DNA from: PVC group bacterium
Lineage (GTDB): Bacteria; Verrucomicrobiota; Kiritimatiellia; SS1-B-03-39; PXDE01
DNA length: 5,100 bases
Direction of reading: 5' to 3'
Assembly (NCBI GenBank): GCA_003566475.1
Contig: PXDE01000384.1
Location: 1-5,100, forward strand
This document shows positions 1-5,100 of the stretch, in pieces. The position numbers and the translations under genes are program-made. Within the stretch, counting starts at the first letter, position 1; each line of letters starts with the position of its first letter. The notes beneath the pieces were generated by a model, which worked only from the letters and a program-made list of their open reading frames with translations, was not told the origin of the DNA and ran no database searches.

Positions 1-2
1 GC

Positions 3-575
3 TTCCTGGATACCGACCTCGTCGTGGGCCGGGCCTCCTTGAGTCCGGCCGGGGCCCTCGTGCTGCACGACGTGGCATGGTCCGAAGCCGGGCAGGATCT
101 GGTGCATGGACAGGCGGGGAGGGGGGGCATCCGGCCCTATCCGCGATTCTGGTGGCGACCCGGTCCCGCCGCCATCCGTCGGGTGGAGGTTTCCGACGCC
201 TACGCCTACGTCACCGGGGGCAGGCCCGGTTTCCTGGGGTTCTGGCCGGCCTGGCTGCATGCGATGTCCGGGCTGCCCGCCGCGCGGGAGGCGGTGGGCG
301 CGCCGCCCCGGGATCAGGGCGGGTTCTGGAGCCGGATGGCCCTGGCCGTGGACCCTCTCTATGTGGTGTGGGTGGACGGGCAGGGCGCCGAGCTGGCCCG
401 ACTGGAGGACATCCGCATCGATGCCCGTACCGTCCTGCCCCGCCGGTCCGACCTGCAATACGTGCGGGTGCGCTTCCGGGGAGGCCGCGCGGTGCAGGGC
501 CCCCGGGTGGGCGAGGCCGATCTCGAGTTCCTGCGCACGCCCGACCAGGCGGTGCGGATCCCCCGCGGCCCGTAG
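3..575 (+). CDS. C-terminal part of an unrecognised protein (5' end outside window)
   Basis: The frame is open from the left edge to a TAG stop at 573-575, giving about 190 visible residues. A GTG at 24 could serve as a start, but in-frame sequence reading FLDTDLV precedes it and no ribosome binding site is visible, so I read this as the tail of a longer gene. The visible part begins with alternating hydrophobic/polar stretches (LVVGRASLSPAGALVLHDVAW) suggestive of beta strands. It has a Trp/Pro-rich middle (PYPRFWWRPGP, GFLGFWPAWLHAM) and ends with more strand-like sequence (DLQYVRVRFRGGRAV) and a short GP tail. I see no catalytic motif, transmembrane helix or Cys cluster. The strand-like repeats loosely recall AsmA-type or other beta-rich envelope proteins, but this is only an impression and I assign no function. 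It is followed by 216 non-coding bases before the tRNA. Confidence 0.6.
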   Translation, partial: FLDTDLVVGRASLSPAGALVLHDVAWSEAGQDLVHGQAGRGGIRPYPRFWWRPGPAAIRRVEVSDAYAYVTGGRPGFLGFWPAWLHAMSGLPAAREAVGAPPRDQGGFWSRMALAVDPLYVVWVDGQGAELARLEDIRIDARTVLPRRSDLQYVRVRFRGGRAVQGPRVGEADLEFLRTPDQAVRIPRGP

Positions 576-633
576 CGGGCGCCCTGTCGCGATGCCACGA
601 ATGAGCCCAGCCCGGCCCGAAGCCGCAACCCAT

Positions 634-650
634 CGAATCTCTCCGATTCG
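634..650. repeat. Small perfect hairpin in the spacer upstream of the tRNA
   Basis: CGAATC at 634-639 pairs with GATTCG at 645-650 around a five-base loop. It lies 59 bases after the stop of the first gene and has no T-run after it on either strand, so it is not a typical intrinsic terminator. The rest of the 576-791 spacer shows no ORF with plausible composition and no promoter I can defend. It does hold a second imperfect palindrome, CGCGTC (735-740) with GACGCG (755-760), around an AT-rich loop. Confidence 0.35.
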
Positions 651-791
651 CGTCCATTGACGTTCATTCGCGGTTCAACACCCTCTGGATCGTTGTGGCC
701 TGCGAGCGGCCTCCGTGGGTGTATCCAGCCATCCCGCGTCGCAGATTTAGATGGGACGCGCGGGGGCGGATGGCCTATCGTGCGGGTCGCG

Positions 792-875
792 GCCCGGGTG
801 GCGGAACGGCAGACGCAGGAGACTTAAAATCTCCCGGAGGGTACCTCCGTGCGGGTTCGAGTCCCGCCCCGGGCA
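792..875 (+). tRNA. tRNA-Leu, anticodon UAA
   Basis: The full class II cloverleaf can be drawn. The acceptor stem is GCCCGGG (792-798) with CCCGGGC (868-874), and the discriminator is A875, as expected for leucine. The D stem is GCG (801-803) with CGC (814-816), with the GG pair in the loop. The anticodon stem is GGAGA (818-822) with TCTCC (830-834) around loop CTTAAAA, so the anticodon is TAA at 825-827. The long variable arm is CGGAGG (835-840) with CCTCCG (844-849). The T stem is GCGGG (851-855) with CCCGC (863-867) around TTCGAGT. The next bases are CCG, so CCA is not encoded and must be added after transcription. This tRNA decodes UUA/UUG; those codons are rare here, with three UUG seen in the downstream rbsK and none in the glycohydrolase gene. 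The next coding gene starts 28 bases after the tRNA. Confidence 0.97.
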
Positions 876-891
876 CCGAACCCGATCCCCC

Positions 892-896
892 AAGGA
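892..896 (+). promoter_or_regulatory. Ribosome binding site that fixes the glycohydrolase start
   Basis: AAGGA lies seven bases before the ATG at 904, inside the 28-base gap after the tRNA. It decides the start. The frame stays open upstream to an ATG at 751, but that extension is simply the tRNA gene read as protein (it yields the CGFESRPGH-type string typical of translated tRNAs) and cannot be genuine N-terminal sequence. Confidence 0.85.
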
Positions 897-903
897 ATCC
901 ACC

Positions 904-2325
904 ATGAACGAGCAGAACGTGATCGCGTGGCACCGCCGGCATCCCTGGCTGGCCGGCCTTGAACTCGAGACCGAAGCGCGGCAGGCCCGGGAGGAGGGGC
1001 GCCGGCTGACCCCGTCCCTGGAGCGCGAGTTCGACCGCCTGCTGGCGGTGCCGGGTCAGGAGGGGTCGTGGCACGGTGGCCCTGGGGGCAAGCGGGGTCT
1101 GGACTGGATGGCGGAGGCGGGACGTCTGATGGACCGGGTGCTTCGGTGCGGCCAGGATCCGGCCTTCGGGTACGAGGAGCCCAGCGACCTTCGAGGCATT
1201 CGGAAGGCCCGGCCCCGGGCGCCCCGGCTCCCGGCCTGGACCGCGTCCAGGCGGGCATTCGGGACCCAGCTCCACGGTGGCCTGCTCGGCCGGATCTGCG
1301 GCTGTCTGCTCGGCAAGCCGGTCGAGGGCTGGAGGCAGGCCGAGATCCAGGCCCTCGCCGCAGCCACCGGGAACTGGCCCCTGACCGACTACCTGCGGGC
1401 GCCTGCCGCCCGCGAGGCGCGTCGGATTCCTCGCACCTTCCGGAATGCGAAGTCCCCGGTTCTCCGTGGGAATATTCAGGGGATGCGCGAGGACGATGAC
1501 ACCAACTACACCGTGCTGGGATTCGAGGTGCTCCGCCGGTTCGGTTCCGAGTTCAGCCCGGCCGACGTGGCCGCCCTGTGGCTGGGGCTGCTGCCCATCG
1601 GCAAGGTGTGCACGGCCGAGCGGGCCGCCTACCGCAATCTGGTCGACGGGATCATTCCCCCCGAGAGCGCCCTCCGCCGCAACCCGTACCGCGAATGGAT
1701 CGGGGCCCAGATCCGGGCCGACTTCTTCGGCTACGCCAATCCAGGCCAGCCCGCCCGGGCCGCCGAATGGGCCTGGCGCGACGCCTGCATCAGCCACGTC
1801 AAGAACGGCATCTACGGCGAGATGTGGGTGGCCGCCATGCTGGCCGCCGCCTATGTCGAGTCGGATTGGGTCAAGGTGATCCGCGCGGGGCTGGCTCAGA
1901 TTCCCGCCCGCTGCCGGCTGCGCGCGGCCGTCGAGGGCATCGTGACCGACCACGGGAAGGGCGTCTCCTGGGAGGCGGCGGTGGCCGGGGTGCAGGCGCG
2001 CTGGGACGAGACCCATCACCACGACTGGTGCCACACCATCAGCAACGCCGAAGTGGTGGCGATCGGCATGCTCTACGGGGAGGATGACTACACCCGGACG
2101 ATCGGCTGTGCGGTGGGCGCCGGATTCGACACCGACTGCAACGGCGCCACCTGCGGCAGCCTGTGGGGCGTCCGGCACGGGGTGAAGGCCCTCCCCGCCA
2201 TCTGGACCGAGCCCATTGCCGACACCCTGCGCACCGGGGTGGACGGGTATGCCGAAGTGAGGGTGTGCGACCTGGCCCGCCGGATGGCCGACTGGGCCTG
2301 GAAGCATGGGGCGGCGCCGTCATGA
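904..2325 (+). CDS. ADP-ribosylglycohydrolase family protein (DraG/ARH-like), 473 aa
   Basis: The product belongs to the ADP-ribosylglycohydrolase (DraG/ARH, crystallin J1-like) family, all-helical dinuclear-Mg enzymes that cleave ribosidic bonds to ADP-ribose or related ribosyl compounds. Residues 1 to about 118 form a variable N-terminal region. The core then opens with GGLLGRICGCLLGKPVE (125-141), followed by the first metal-binding motif EDDDTNYT (196-203). The segment NGIYGEMWVAAMLAAA (301-316) is typical of the family's longer bacterial members. HHHDWCHTISNAE (371-383) precedes the second metal motif GFDTDCNGATCGSLWG (407-422), whose DTD at 409-411 supplies metal ligands. All key acidic residues are present, so the enzyme should be active. 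No signal peptide or membrane segment is seen, so it should be cytoplasmic. The stop overlaps the rbsK start by four bases, implying coupled translation. I infer a ribosyl or ADP-ribosyl substrate that yields ribose; protein de-ADP-ribosylation remains possible. Family assignment is strong, the substrate unknown. Confidence 0.93.
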   Translation: MNEQNVIAWHRRHPWLAGLELETEARQAREEGRRLTPSLEREFDRLLAVPGQEGSWHGGPGGKRGLDWMAEAGRLMDRVLRCGQDPAFGYEEPSDLRGIRKARPRAPRLPAWTASRRAFGTQLHGGLLGRICGCLLGKPVEGWRQAEIQALAAATGNWPLTDYLRAPAAREARRIPRTFRNAKSPVLRGNIQGMREDDDTNYTVLGFEVLRRFGSEFSPADVAALWLGLLPIGKVCTAERAAYRNLVDGIIPPESALRRNPYREWIGAQIRADFFGYANPGQPARAAEWAWRDACISHVKNGIYGEMWVAAMLAAAYVESDWVKVIRAGLAQIPARCRLRAAVEGIVTDHGKGVSWEAAVAGVQARWDETHHHDWCHTISNAEVVAIGMLYGEDDYTRTIGCAVGAGFDTDCNGATCGSLWGVRHGVKALPAIWTEPIADTLRTGVDGYAEVRVCDLARRMADWAWKHGAAPS

Positions 2326-3227
2326 CCGCGAACCGGCCGCCTCGGATCGTGGTGGTGGGATCCTCGAACACGGATCTGGTCATTGCATGCGACCAGTTGC
2401 CCGGCCCCGGCGAGACCATGCTGGGCGGACCTCTCCAGCAGCATCCGGGAGGGAAGGGGGCCAACCAGGCGGTGGCGGCGGCCCGGGCCGGGGCCGACGT
2501 CACCTTCGTGGGGGCCCGGGGCGAGGACGCCTTCGGTCGCGCCGCCCGCGCCGTGCTGGACGCCGAGGGGATCCGCCTCCGGCATTTCCGGGTCAAGCCG
2601 GAGATCAGCAGCGGCGTGGCCCTCATCCTGCTCGGGGGCCGCAGAAGGGAGAATCTTATCGCGGTGGCCGAGTCGGCCAATAGCCATCTGTCCGGGACCG
2701 ACGTCGAGGCGGCGGCGGGCGCGATCCGTCGGGCCGATCTGGTCATGGCGCAGCTCGAAGTGCCTTTGCCTGCGGTGGAGGCGGCGGCCCGGCTCGCGGG
2801 GGCGGCGGGCGTGCCGTTCCTGCTCAACCCCGCGCCGGCCCGGTCGCTGCCCGACCGGCTGCTGCGTCAGGTGGACACCCTGGTGCCCAATCGGACGGAG
2901 GCGGAGGTGCTGACCGGGGAGGCCGATGCGGCCCGGGCGGCCGAGGCGTTGCGGGCCCGGGGCTGCCGGCGGGTCGTGGTCACCCTGGGCGCGAAAGGCG
3001 TGCTGATCTCGGACGCCTCGGGAGTCACCCGGATCGCCGCCCGCAAGGTCCGGCCGGTGGACACGGTGGGGGCGGGCGACTGCTTCTGCGCCTGGCTGGG
3101 GGTGGGGCTGGCCGCCGGGATGGATCTCCGGTTCGCGGCCGGCCGGGCGGCGGCGGCGGCCGCCGTCGCGGTCACCCGCCCCGGCGCCCAGCCCAGCATG
3201 CCCCGGGCCGAGGAGGTGCGTCCGTAG
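2322..3227 (+). CDS. rbsK: Ribokinase (PfkB family), 301 aa
   Basis: The predicted reaction is ATP-dependent phosphorylation of D-ribose to D-ribose 5-phosphate in the cytoplasm, feeding the pentose phosphate pathway and nucleotide synthesis. The N-terminal strand RIVVVGSSNTDLV (8-20) carries the sugar-binding N16 and D18. GGKGANQA (43-50) is the first PfkB signature. QLEVP (144-148), PNRTEAEVLTG (189-199) and TLGAKG (221-226) follow the family order. DTVGAGDCF (247-255) is the second signature, forming the anion hole, with D253 the catalytic base. The C-terminal VTRPGAQPSMP (284-294) is characteristic of ribokinases within the wider sugar-kinase family. The length matches the usual 300-310 residues. 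The ATG at 2322 is chosen because it overlaps the upstream stop as ATGA and sits directly before the first strand; longer in-frame starts fall inside the glycohydrolase gene. Only a weak G-rich Shine-Dalgarno precedes it, consistent with coupling. A related nucleoside kinase is less likely but not excluded. Confidence 0.92.
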   Translation: MTANRPPRIVVVGSSNTDLVIACDQLPGPGETMLGGPLQQHPGGKGANQAVAAARAGADVTFVGARGEDAFGRAARAVLDAEGIRLRHFRVKPEISSGVALILLGGRRRENLIAVAESANSHLSGTDVEAAAGAIRRADLVMAQLEVPLPAVEAAARLAGAAGVPFLLNPAPARSLPDRLLRQVDTLVPNRTEAEVLTGEADAARAAEALRARGCRRVVVTLGAKGVLISDASGVTRIAARKVRPVDTVGAGDCFCAWLGVGLAAGMDLRFAAGRAAAAAAVAVTRPGAQPSMPRAEEVRP

Positions 3228-3290
3228 GCGCGACCCGTAGCCGCGCCCGCCTAGGGCGTGGATGCGTATGGGCCGAGAAGGGGGCCGAGC

Positions 3291-3326
3291 CGGGACCGAG
3301 CCTTGCGCGCTTCGGGCTCGGGCCCG
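3291..3326 (+). terminator. Hairpin downstream of rbsK, possible terminator without T-run
   Basis: CGGGACCGAGCC at 3291-3302 pairs with GGCTCGGGCCCG at 3315-3326, giving 11 of 12 pairs with one A-G mismatch around a 12-base loop. It lies 63 bases after the rbsK stop. The bases that follow (AATCCGCACG) contain no T-run, so a classical intrinsic terminator is not supported. An alternative fold pairs TTCGGG (3311-3316) with CCCGAA (3323-3328) inside CTTGCG (3302-3307) with CGCAAG (3335-3340). It may stabilise the mRNA 3' end, be a Rho-assisted end, or belong to the repeat elements further on. Confidence 0.35.
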
Positions 3327-3454
3327 AATCCGCACGCAAGCCGAGACCGGCCCCGTTCGTTCGCAGGAATTCTCGGCTGGCAACGGACACACCTGCCGGT
3401 GCGGGCACGGGGGCGGTCATCGATGAAACCTTCTCGACCATACGGCGCTAGAAG

Positions 3455-3588
3455 ACGTGGGACGGACGTCCTCGTCCGTCCTGCGAAGGAGCCGCGCCTG
3501 GATGGTCCTTGGCCCGTGTTTCACGCTGCACCAAGGGCGCTTCAGGCTCCGCACAGCGCGGAGACGGACGAGGACGTCCGTCCCACGT
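3455..3588. repeat. 134-base element with 26-bp perfect inverted arms and nested internal helices
   Basis: The left arm (3455-3480, beginning ACGTGGGACGGACG) is the exact reverse complement of the right arm (3563-3588, ending ACGTCCGTCCCACGT), 26 of 26 positions, separated by 82 bases. Each arm contains the palindrome GGACGTCC (3464-3471 and 3572-3579). Pairing continues inward in correct nesting order: GGAGCC (3488-3493) with GGCTCC (3545-3550), CCTTGG (3507-3512) with CCAAGG (3531-3536), and CGTG (3515-3518) with CACG (3522-3525) around a TTT tip. The whole element can therefore fold as one long hairpin in either strand. It has no coding signal. Its form suggests a MITE-like or REP-like non-autonomous element or a structured RNA; which one cannot be decided from one copy. 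Confidence 0.8.
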
Positions 3589-3601
3589 GGACCGGCCACG
3601 T
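3585..3601. repeat. Small hairpin abutting the 134-base inverted repeat
   Basis: ACGTGG (3585-3590) pairs with CCACGT (3596-3601) around the loop ACCGG. It overlaps the last bases of the larger element's right arm. Just beyond, ACGTCCGTCC at 3598-3607 repeats directly the same ten bases at 3574-3583 in that arm, so this looks like a partial duplication of the arm end. Confidence 0.5.
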
Positions 3602-3835
3602 CCGTCCGTCTGGGTGAGATTGGCGACTGGCTTGCGTGCGGGTTTGGCCCGGGGGCGTCGTCTTGTCCGGGATCGTCCACCGGCAGGCTGTGCCCGCCGA
3701 AGCCAGGCATAGGCGAGGCGCCGGCGGCTACGGGAGCTTCGCACGGATCGAGCTCGGATCCGCGTCGTTCCCAGGGGCGGCCAAACGCTTCCGTCTTCGC
3801 CCTACGGGCTACGCCGCGACAGGTGGTGCGTTCGG

Positions 3836-4711
3836 CTACGGGGATGGGGGCGACGACCGCCGCGCCAGCGTCCGTTCCACGGCGCGGACGAACGCGCCCG
3901 GCTTCTCCGCGAACACCTCGGCGGCCAGATCGCGGATGGCGGACATGCGCTTGCGGATCCGCCGGTCGATTACCTTGGCCGCCGCCCCGTTCTCGGCGTG
4001 ACGCCGGACCATGGCCAGATCGTTGAGGTCGCCCAGGTCCGTCTGAAGCCGGTCGAGGCGATCCAGCCACCGGGCCCGCCTGGGCGCCCAGCGCGAGGCC
4101 AGGCTCTGCATCTGGTACATCAGGTACTTGGTGTGTTTCCGGGCCTCGTGGTAGGCCTCGGGATCGCCGGCCTCCGCCGCCCGGGCCAGAAGGCGGCGCC
4201 CGGCGCGGTAGGTGCGCTTGAGCCCCCGGCCCCAGGCGGCCGCGTCCTCCGGAAGGCCAAGGGCGAGAAATGCCGCTTCGGAGGCCTGGAGCATGCGGAC
4301 GACCTTTCGGTTGCGGGCCCGGACCTGGGCGGCCTCGGGCTCAGGCGCGGGCTCGGGCCAGGCCGACCGGAGGCCCGCAAGCGAGCGCTTCTCGTCGCCC
4401 TTCCGGCTCTTCTTCGCCAGGCGGCCCAGCACCTGCCGACCCACGAACGCGTCCCGGTCCTCGGCCAGCAGCCGCGCCGCGTCGCGGAGCCGCCGGTTCT
4501 CCGCCTTCCAGACCCTCTCCGCGATCTCCGGGCGGACCAGCCGCCACAGCGCCCTCAGGTGCTTGATCCGGCGCCGGGACTCGTGCACCGCCTTGTGAAG
4601 GTCGGGCTCCGCGCCGGACATCAGCGCGACCGCCTGCCCGGTCTGGACCCGGACCGTCTCCCGCAGGCGCTCGGCCCAGGATGTCGGAGGCGTGGCCTTC
4701 ATCGCATGCAT
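3836..4711 (-). CDS. CHAD domain-containing protein, about 291 aa
   Basis: CHAD (conserved histidine alpha-helical domain) proteins are basic all-helical proteins; characterised members bind inorganic polyphosphate and can associate with polyphosphate granules. Two half-repeats are visible, each with its histidine and basic helix: HESRRRIKHLRA (43-54) and HEARKHTKYLMY (188-199). LQTDLGDLNDLA (222-233) is a recognisable CHAD motif after the second half. A Pro/Glu-rich linker (PEPAPEPEA, about 119-127) joins the halves. No CYTH triphosphatase domain is fused, and no polyphosphate kinase or phosphatase gene lies in the window. No signal peptide or membrane helix is seen. The frame is open further up to 5053, but that extension reads through repeat DNA and is not CHAD-like. 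I chose ATG 4711; ATG 4702, three codons inside, is equally plausible. Neither has a visible Shine-Dalgarno, so translation may be leaderless or weak. The gene converges on rbsK and looks monocistronic here. Confidence 0.88.
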   Translation of the reverse strand: MHAMKATPPTSWAERLRETVRVQTGQAVALMSGAEPDLHKAVHESRRRIKHLRALWRLVRPEIAERVWKAENRRLRDAARLLAEDRDAFVGRQVLGRLAKKSRKGDEKRSLAGLRSAWPEPAPEPEAAQVRARNRKVVRMLQASEAAFLALGLPEDAAAWGRGLKRTYRAGRRLLARAAEAGDPEAYHEARKHTKYLMYQMQSLASRWAPRRARWLDRLDRLQTDLGDLNDLAMVRRHAENGAAAKVIDRRIRKRMSAIRDLAAEVFAEKPGAFVRAVERTLARRSSPPSP

Positions 4712-4736
4712 CGCGTGATGATGGCACCGCCCGCGT

Positions 4737-4758
4737 TCCGGGGCAATCCTTGCCCGGA
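4737..4758 (-). promoter_or_regulatory. Leader hairpin upstream of the CHAD gene
   Basis: TCCGGGGCAA (4737-4746) pairs with TTGCCCGGA (4750-4758), nine pairs with one bulged G and a three-base loop. On the minus strand, the gene's sense, the apex reads AAGGA, resembling a Shine-Dalgarno sequence, but it is about 35 bases before the proposed start, too far for direct use. It could be a 5' leader structure or a chance palindrome in GC-rich DNA. Confidence 0.3.
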
Positions 4759-4946
4759 CCCCGCCTCCGGCGTGCCGCGCCGTAGCCAGGCGAAGGGGGC
4801 GGAAGCCAAAGCCGCGTGAGTGCCTGCGGCCCAACGCGGGCTCGGGCCGGCGTGGCGGTCGGCAGATCTCCCTTCCCACCGCAGTCCCAGGGGGAGCCTG
4901 GCTGGCCAACGGGCATTCGGTTCTGGACTGCGCGGAACGACGTAGC

Positions 4947-5095
4947 GCCAGTAGTCCGCTGTTCCCGCCCTGCGGGACGGACCGTGCGTGGCACGAGCCT
5001 GCCTGGGCGGAAGAGAAGCCATGGTCGAGCCTTCCTCCAGCCAGGCGCCGCACATGCGCCCTCGTCCCGCCCTGCGGGAACAGCGAGGTACTGGC
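4947..5095. repeat. 149-base element with 33-base imperfect inverted arms and nested internal helices
   Basis: The left arm at 4947-4979 (starts GCCAGTA, contains CGCTGTTCCCGC) matches the reverse complement of 5063-5095 at 27 of 33 positions. The differences are two triplets; one is the loop of a small palindrome, CCCGC-CCT-GCGGG, present in each arm. Pairing continues inward in nesting order: GTGCG (4984-4988) with CGCAC (5049-5053), GCCTGG (5001-5006) with CCAGGC (5041-5046), and GGAAG (5009-5013) with CTTCC (5031-5035). The spacer between the arms is 83 bases. The element could thus fold end to end as one long hairpin. It shows no coding signal. It resembles the element at 3455-3588 in architecture, not in sequence. 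The window ends five bases after it, so its outer limit is uncertain. Confidence 0.7.
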
Positions 5096-5100
5096 ATGCA

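Larger units (their letters stand above)
3228..3835. other. 608-base convergent intergenic region, no convincing gene, rich in inverted repeats
   Basis: This stretch separates rbsK (+) from the CHAD gene (-). Several ORFs of 90-220 codons are open on both strands, but they are low-complexity (Arg/Pro/Ser/Gly-rich), overlap one another and read through palindromes, as expected of GC-rich non-coding DNA. It contains a hairpin after rbsK (3291-3326), a 134-base folded inverted repeat (3455-3588), an adjoining small hairpin (3585-3601), outer 13-bp inverted arms (3330-3342 and 3629-3641), a 6-bp hairpin CGGATC/GATCCG (3744-3749/3757-3762), and the 10-base direct repeat CGGCTACGGG at 3725-3734 and 3833-3842. 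The second copy covers the stop codon of the CHAD gene. No strong intrinsic terminator with a T-run is visible for either converging gene. Confidence 0.6.
4712..5100. other. 389-base region upstream of the CHAD gene, non-coding with inverted repeats
   Basis: Frames on the minus strand stay open across this stretch, including one continuous with the CHAD gene, but the translations are Arg/Pro/Ala-rich, lack family motifs and cross palindromes, so I do not call a gene. It holds a hairpin close to the CHAD start (4737-4758) and a 149-base folded inverted repeat (4947-5095). About 4760-4946 shows nothing I can name. The CHAD promoter should lie here, but no clear -10/-35 pair is visible, as is common in GC-rich genomes. 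Confidence 0.5.

Noticed and set aside
657..760. Possible tRNA promoter (TTGACG at 657-662, AT-rich patch TTTAGAT at 746-752)
   Set aside because: No acceptable -10 lies 16-18 bases after TTGACG and no -35 lies before the AT-rich patch, so the pieces do not form a promoter.
851..880. tRNA 3' end as an integration (att) site
   Set aside because: No second copy of the tRNA 3' end and no integrase gene is present in the window.
751..903. N-terminal extension of the glycohydrolase frame to an ATG at 751
   Set aside because: It is the tRNA-Leu gene read as protein; a Shine-Dalgarno at 892-896 marks the ATG at 904.
775..2307. 510-codon open frame on the minus strand
   Set aside because: It is antisense to the clearly conserved glycohydrolase gene; long antisense frames are expected at this GC content and it shows no family motif.
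2088..3392. 434-codon minus-strand open frame opposite rbsK
   Set aside because: Antisense shadow of rbsK and its flank, with Arg/Gly/Pro-rich low-complexity sequence.
3429..3620. CRISPR-like array
   Set aside because: The repeated sequences are inverted arms of a single hairpin, not regularly spaced direct repeats with unique spacers.
3417..4070. 217-codon minus-strand frame between the CHAD gene and rbsK
   Set aside because: It overlaps the CHAD gene in another frame and reads through both arms of the 26-bp inverted repeat, so it is non-coding repeat sequence.
3998..4819. 273-codon plus-strand open frame opposite the CHAD gene
   Set aside because: Antisense shadow of the CHAD coding sequence with no recognisable domain.

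Overview
This is a GC-rich bacterial window (coding GC estimated by eye near 70%, strong G/C preference at codon position 3). It carries one tRNA gene, four protein-coding genes (one cut by the left edge), and two intergenic stretches rich in inverted repeats. The tRNA does not encode its 3' CCA, so this lineage probably adds it enzymatically. High GC, a large ADP-ribosylglycohydrolase paired with a ribokinase, and repeat-laden intergenic DNA would fit an environmental Gram-negative such as a member of the Planctomycetota/Verrucomicrobiota group. That placement is a weak inference; no phylogenetic marker is present.

Layout, left to right. Positions 3-575 (+) hold the C-terminal part of an unrecognised protein. 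Positions 576-791 are non-coding apart from a small hairpin. Positions 792-875 (+) are tRNA-Leu(UAA). Only 28 bases later, behind a good Shine-Dalgarno sequence, comes an ADP-ribosylglycohydrolase-family gene (904-2325, +). Its stop codon overlaps by four bases (ATGA) the start of a ribokinase gene, rbsK (2322-3227, +). The 608 bases from 3228 to 3835 contain no convincing gene. They hold a hairpin just after rbsK, a 134-base element with 26-bp perfect inverted arms, and several smaller repeats. A CHAD-domain gene (3836-4711, -) converges on rbsK. Its upstream region (4712-5100) carries a leader hairpin and a second long folded inverted repeat (4947-5095).

How the genes may work together: the ADP-ribosylglycohydrolase-like enzyme and the ribokinase are translationally coupled, which suggests one short pathway. 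The first enzyme would hydrolyse an N- or O-ribosidic bond and the second would phosphorylate the released ribose to ribose 5-phosphate. The true substrate cannot be read from sequence. The tight tRNA-to-gene spacing suggests the tRNA and these two genes may share one transcript. The CHAD protein belongs to a family that binds inorganic polyphosphate and has no evident link to the ribose genes. I saw no defence system, CRISPR array, transposase or phage gene. The least explained features are the two long self-complementary intergenic elements.
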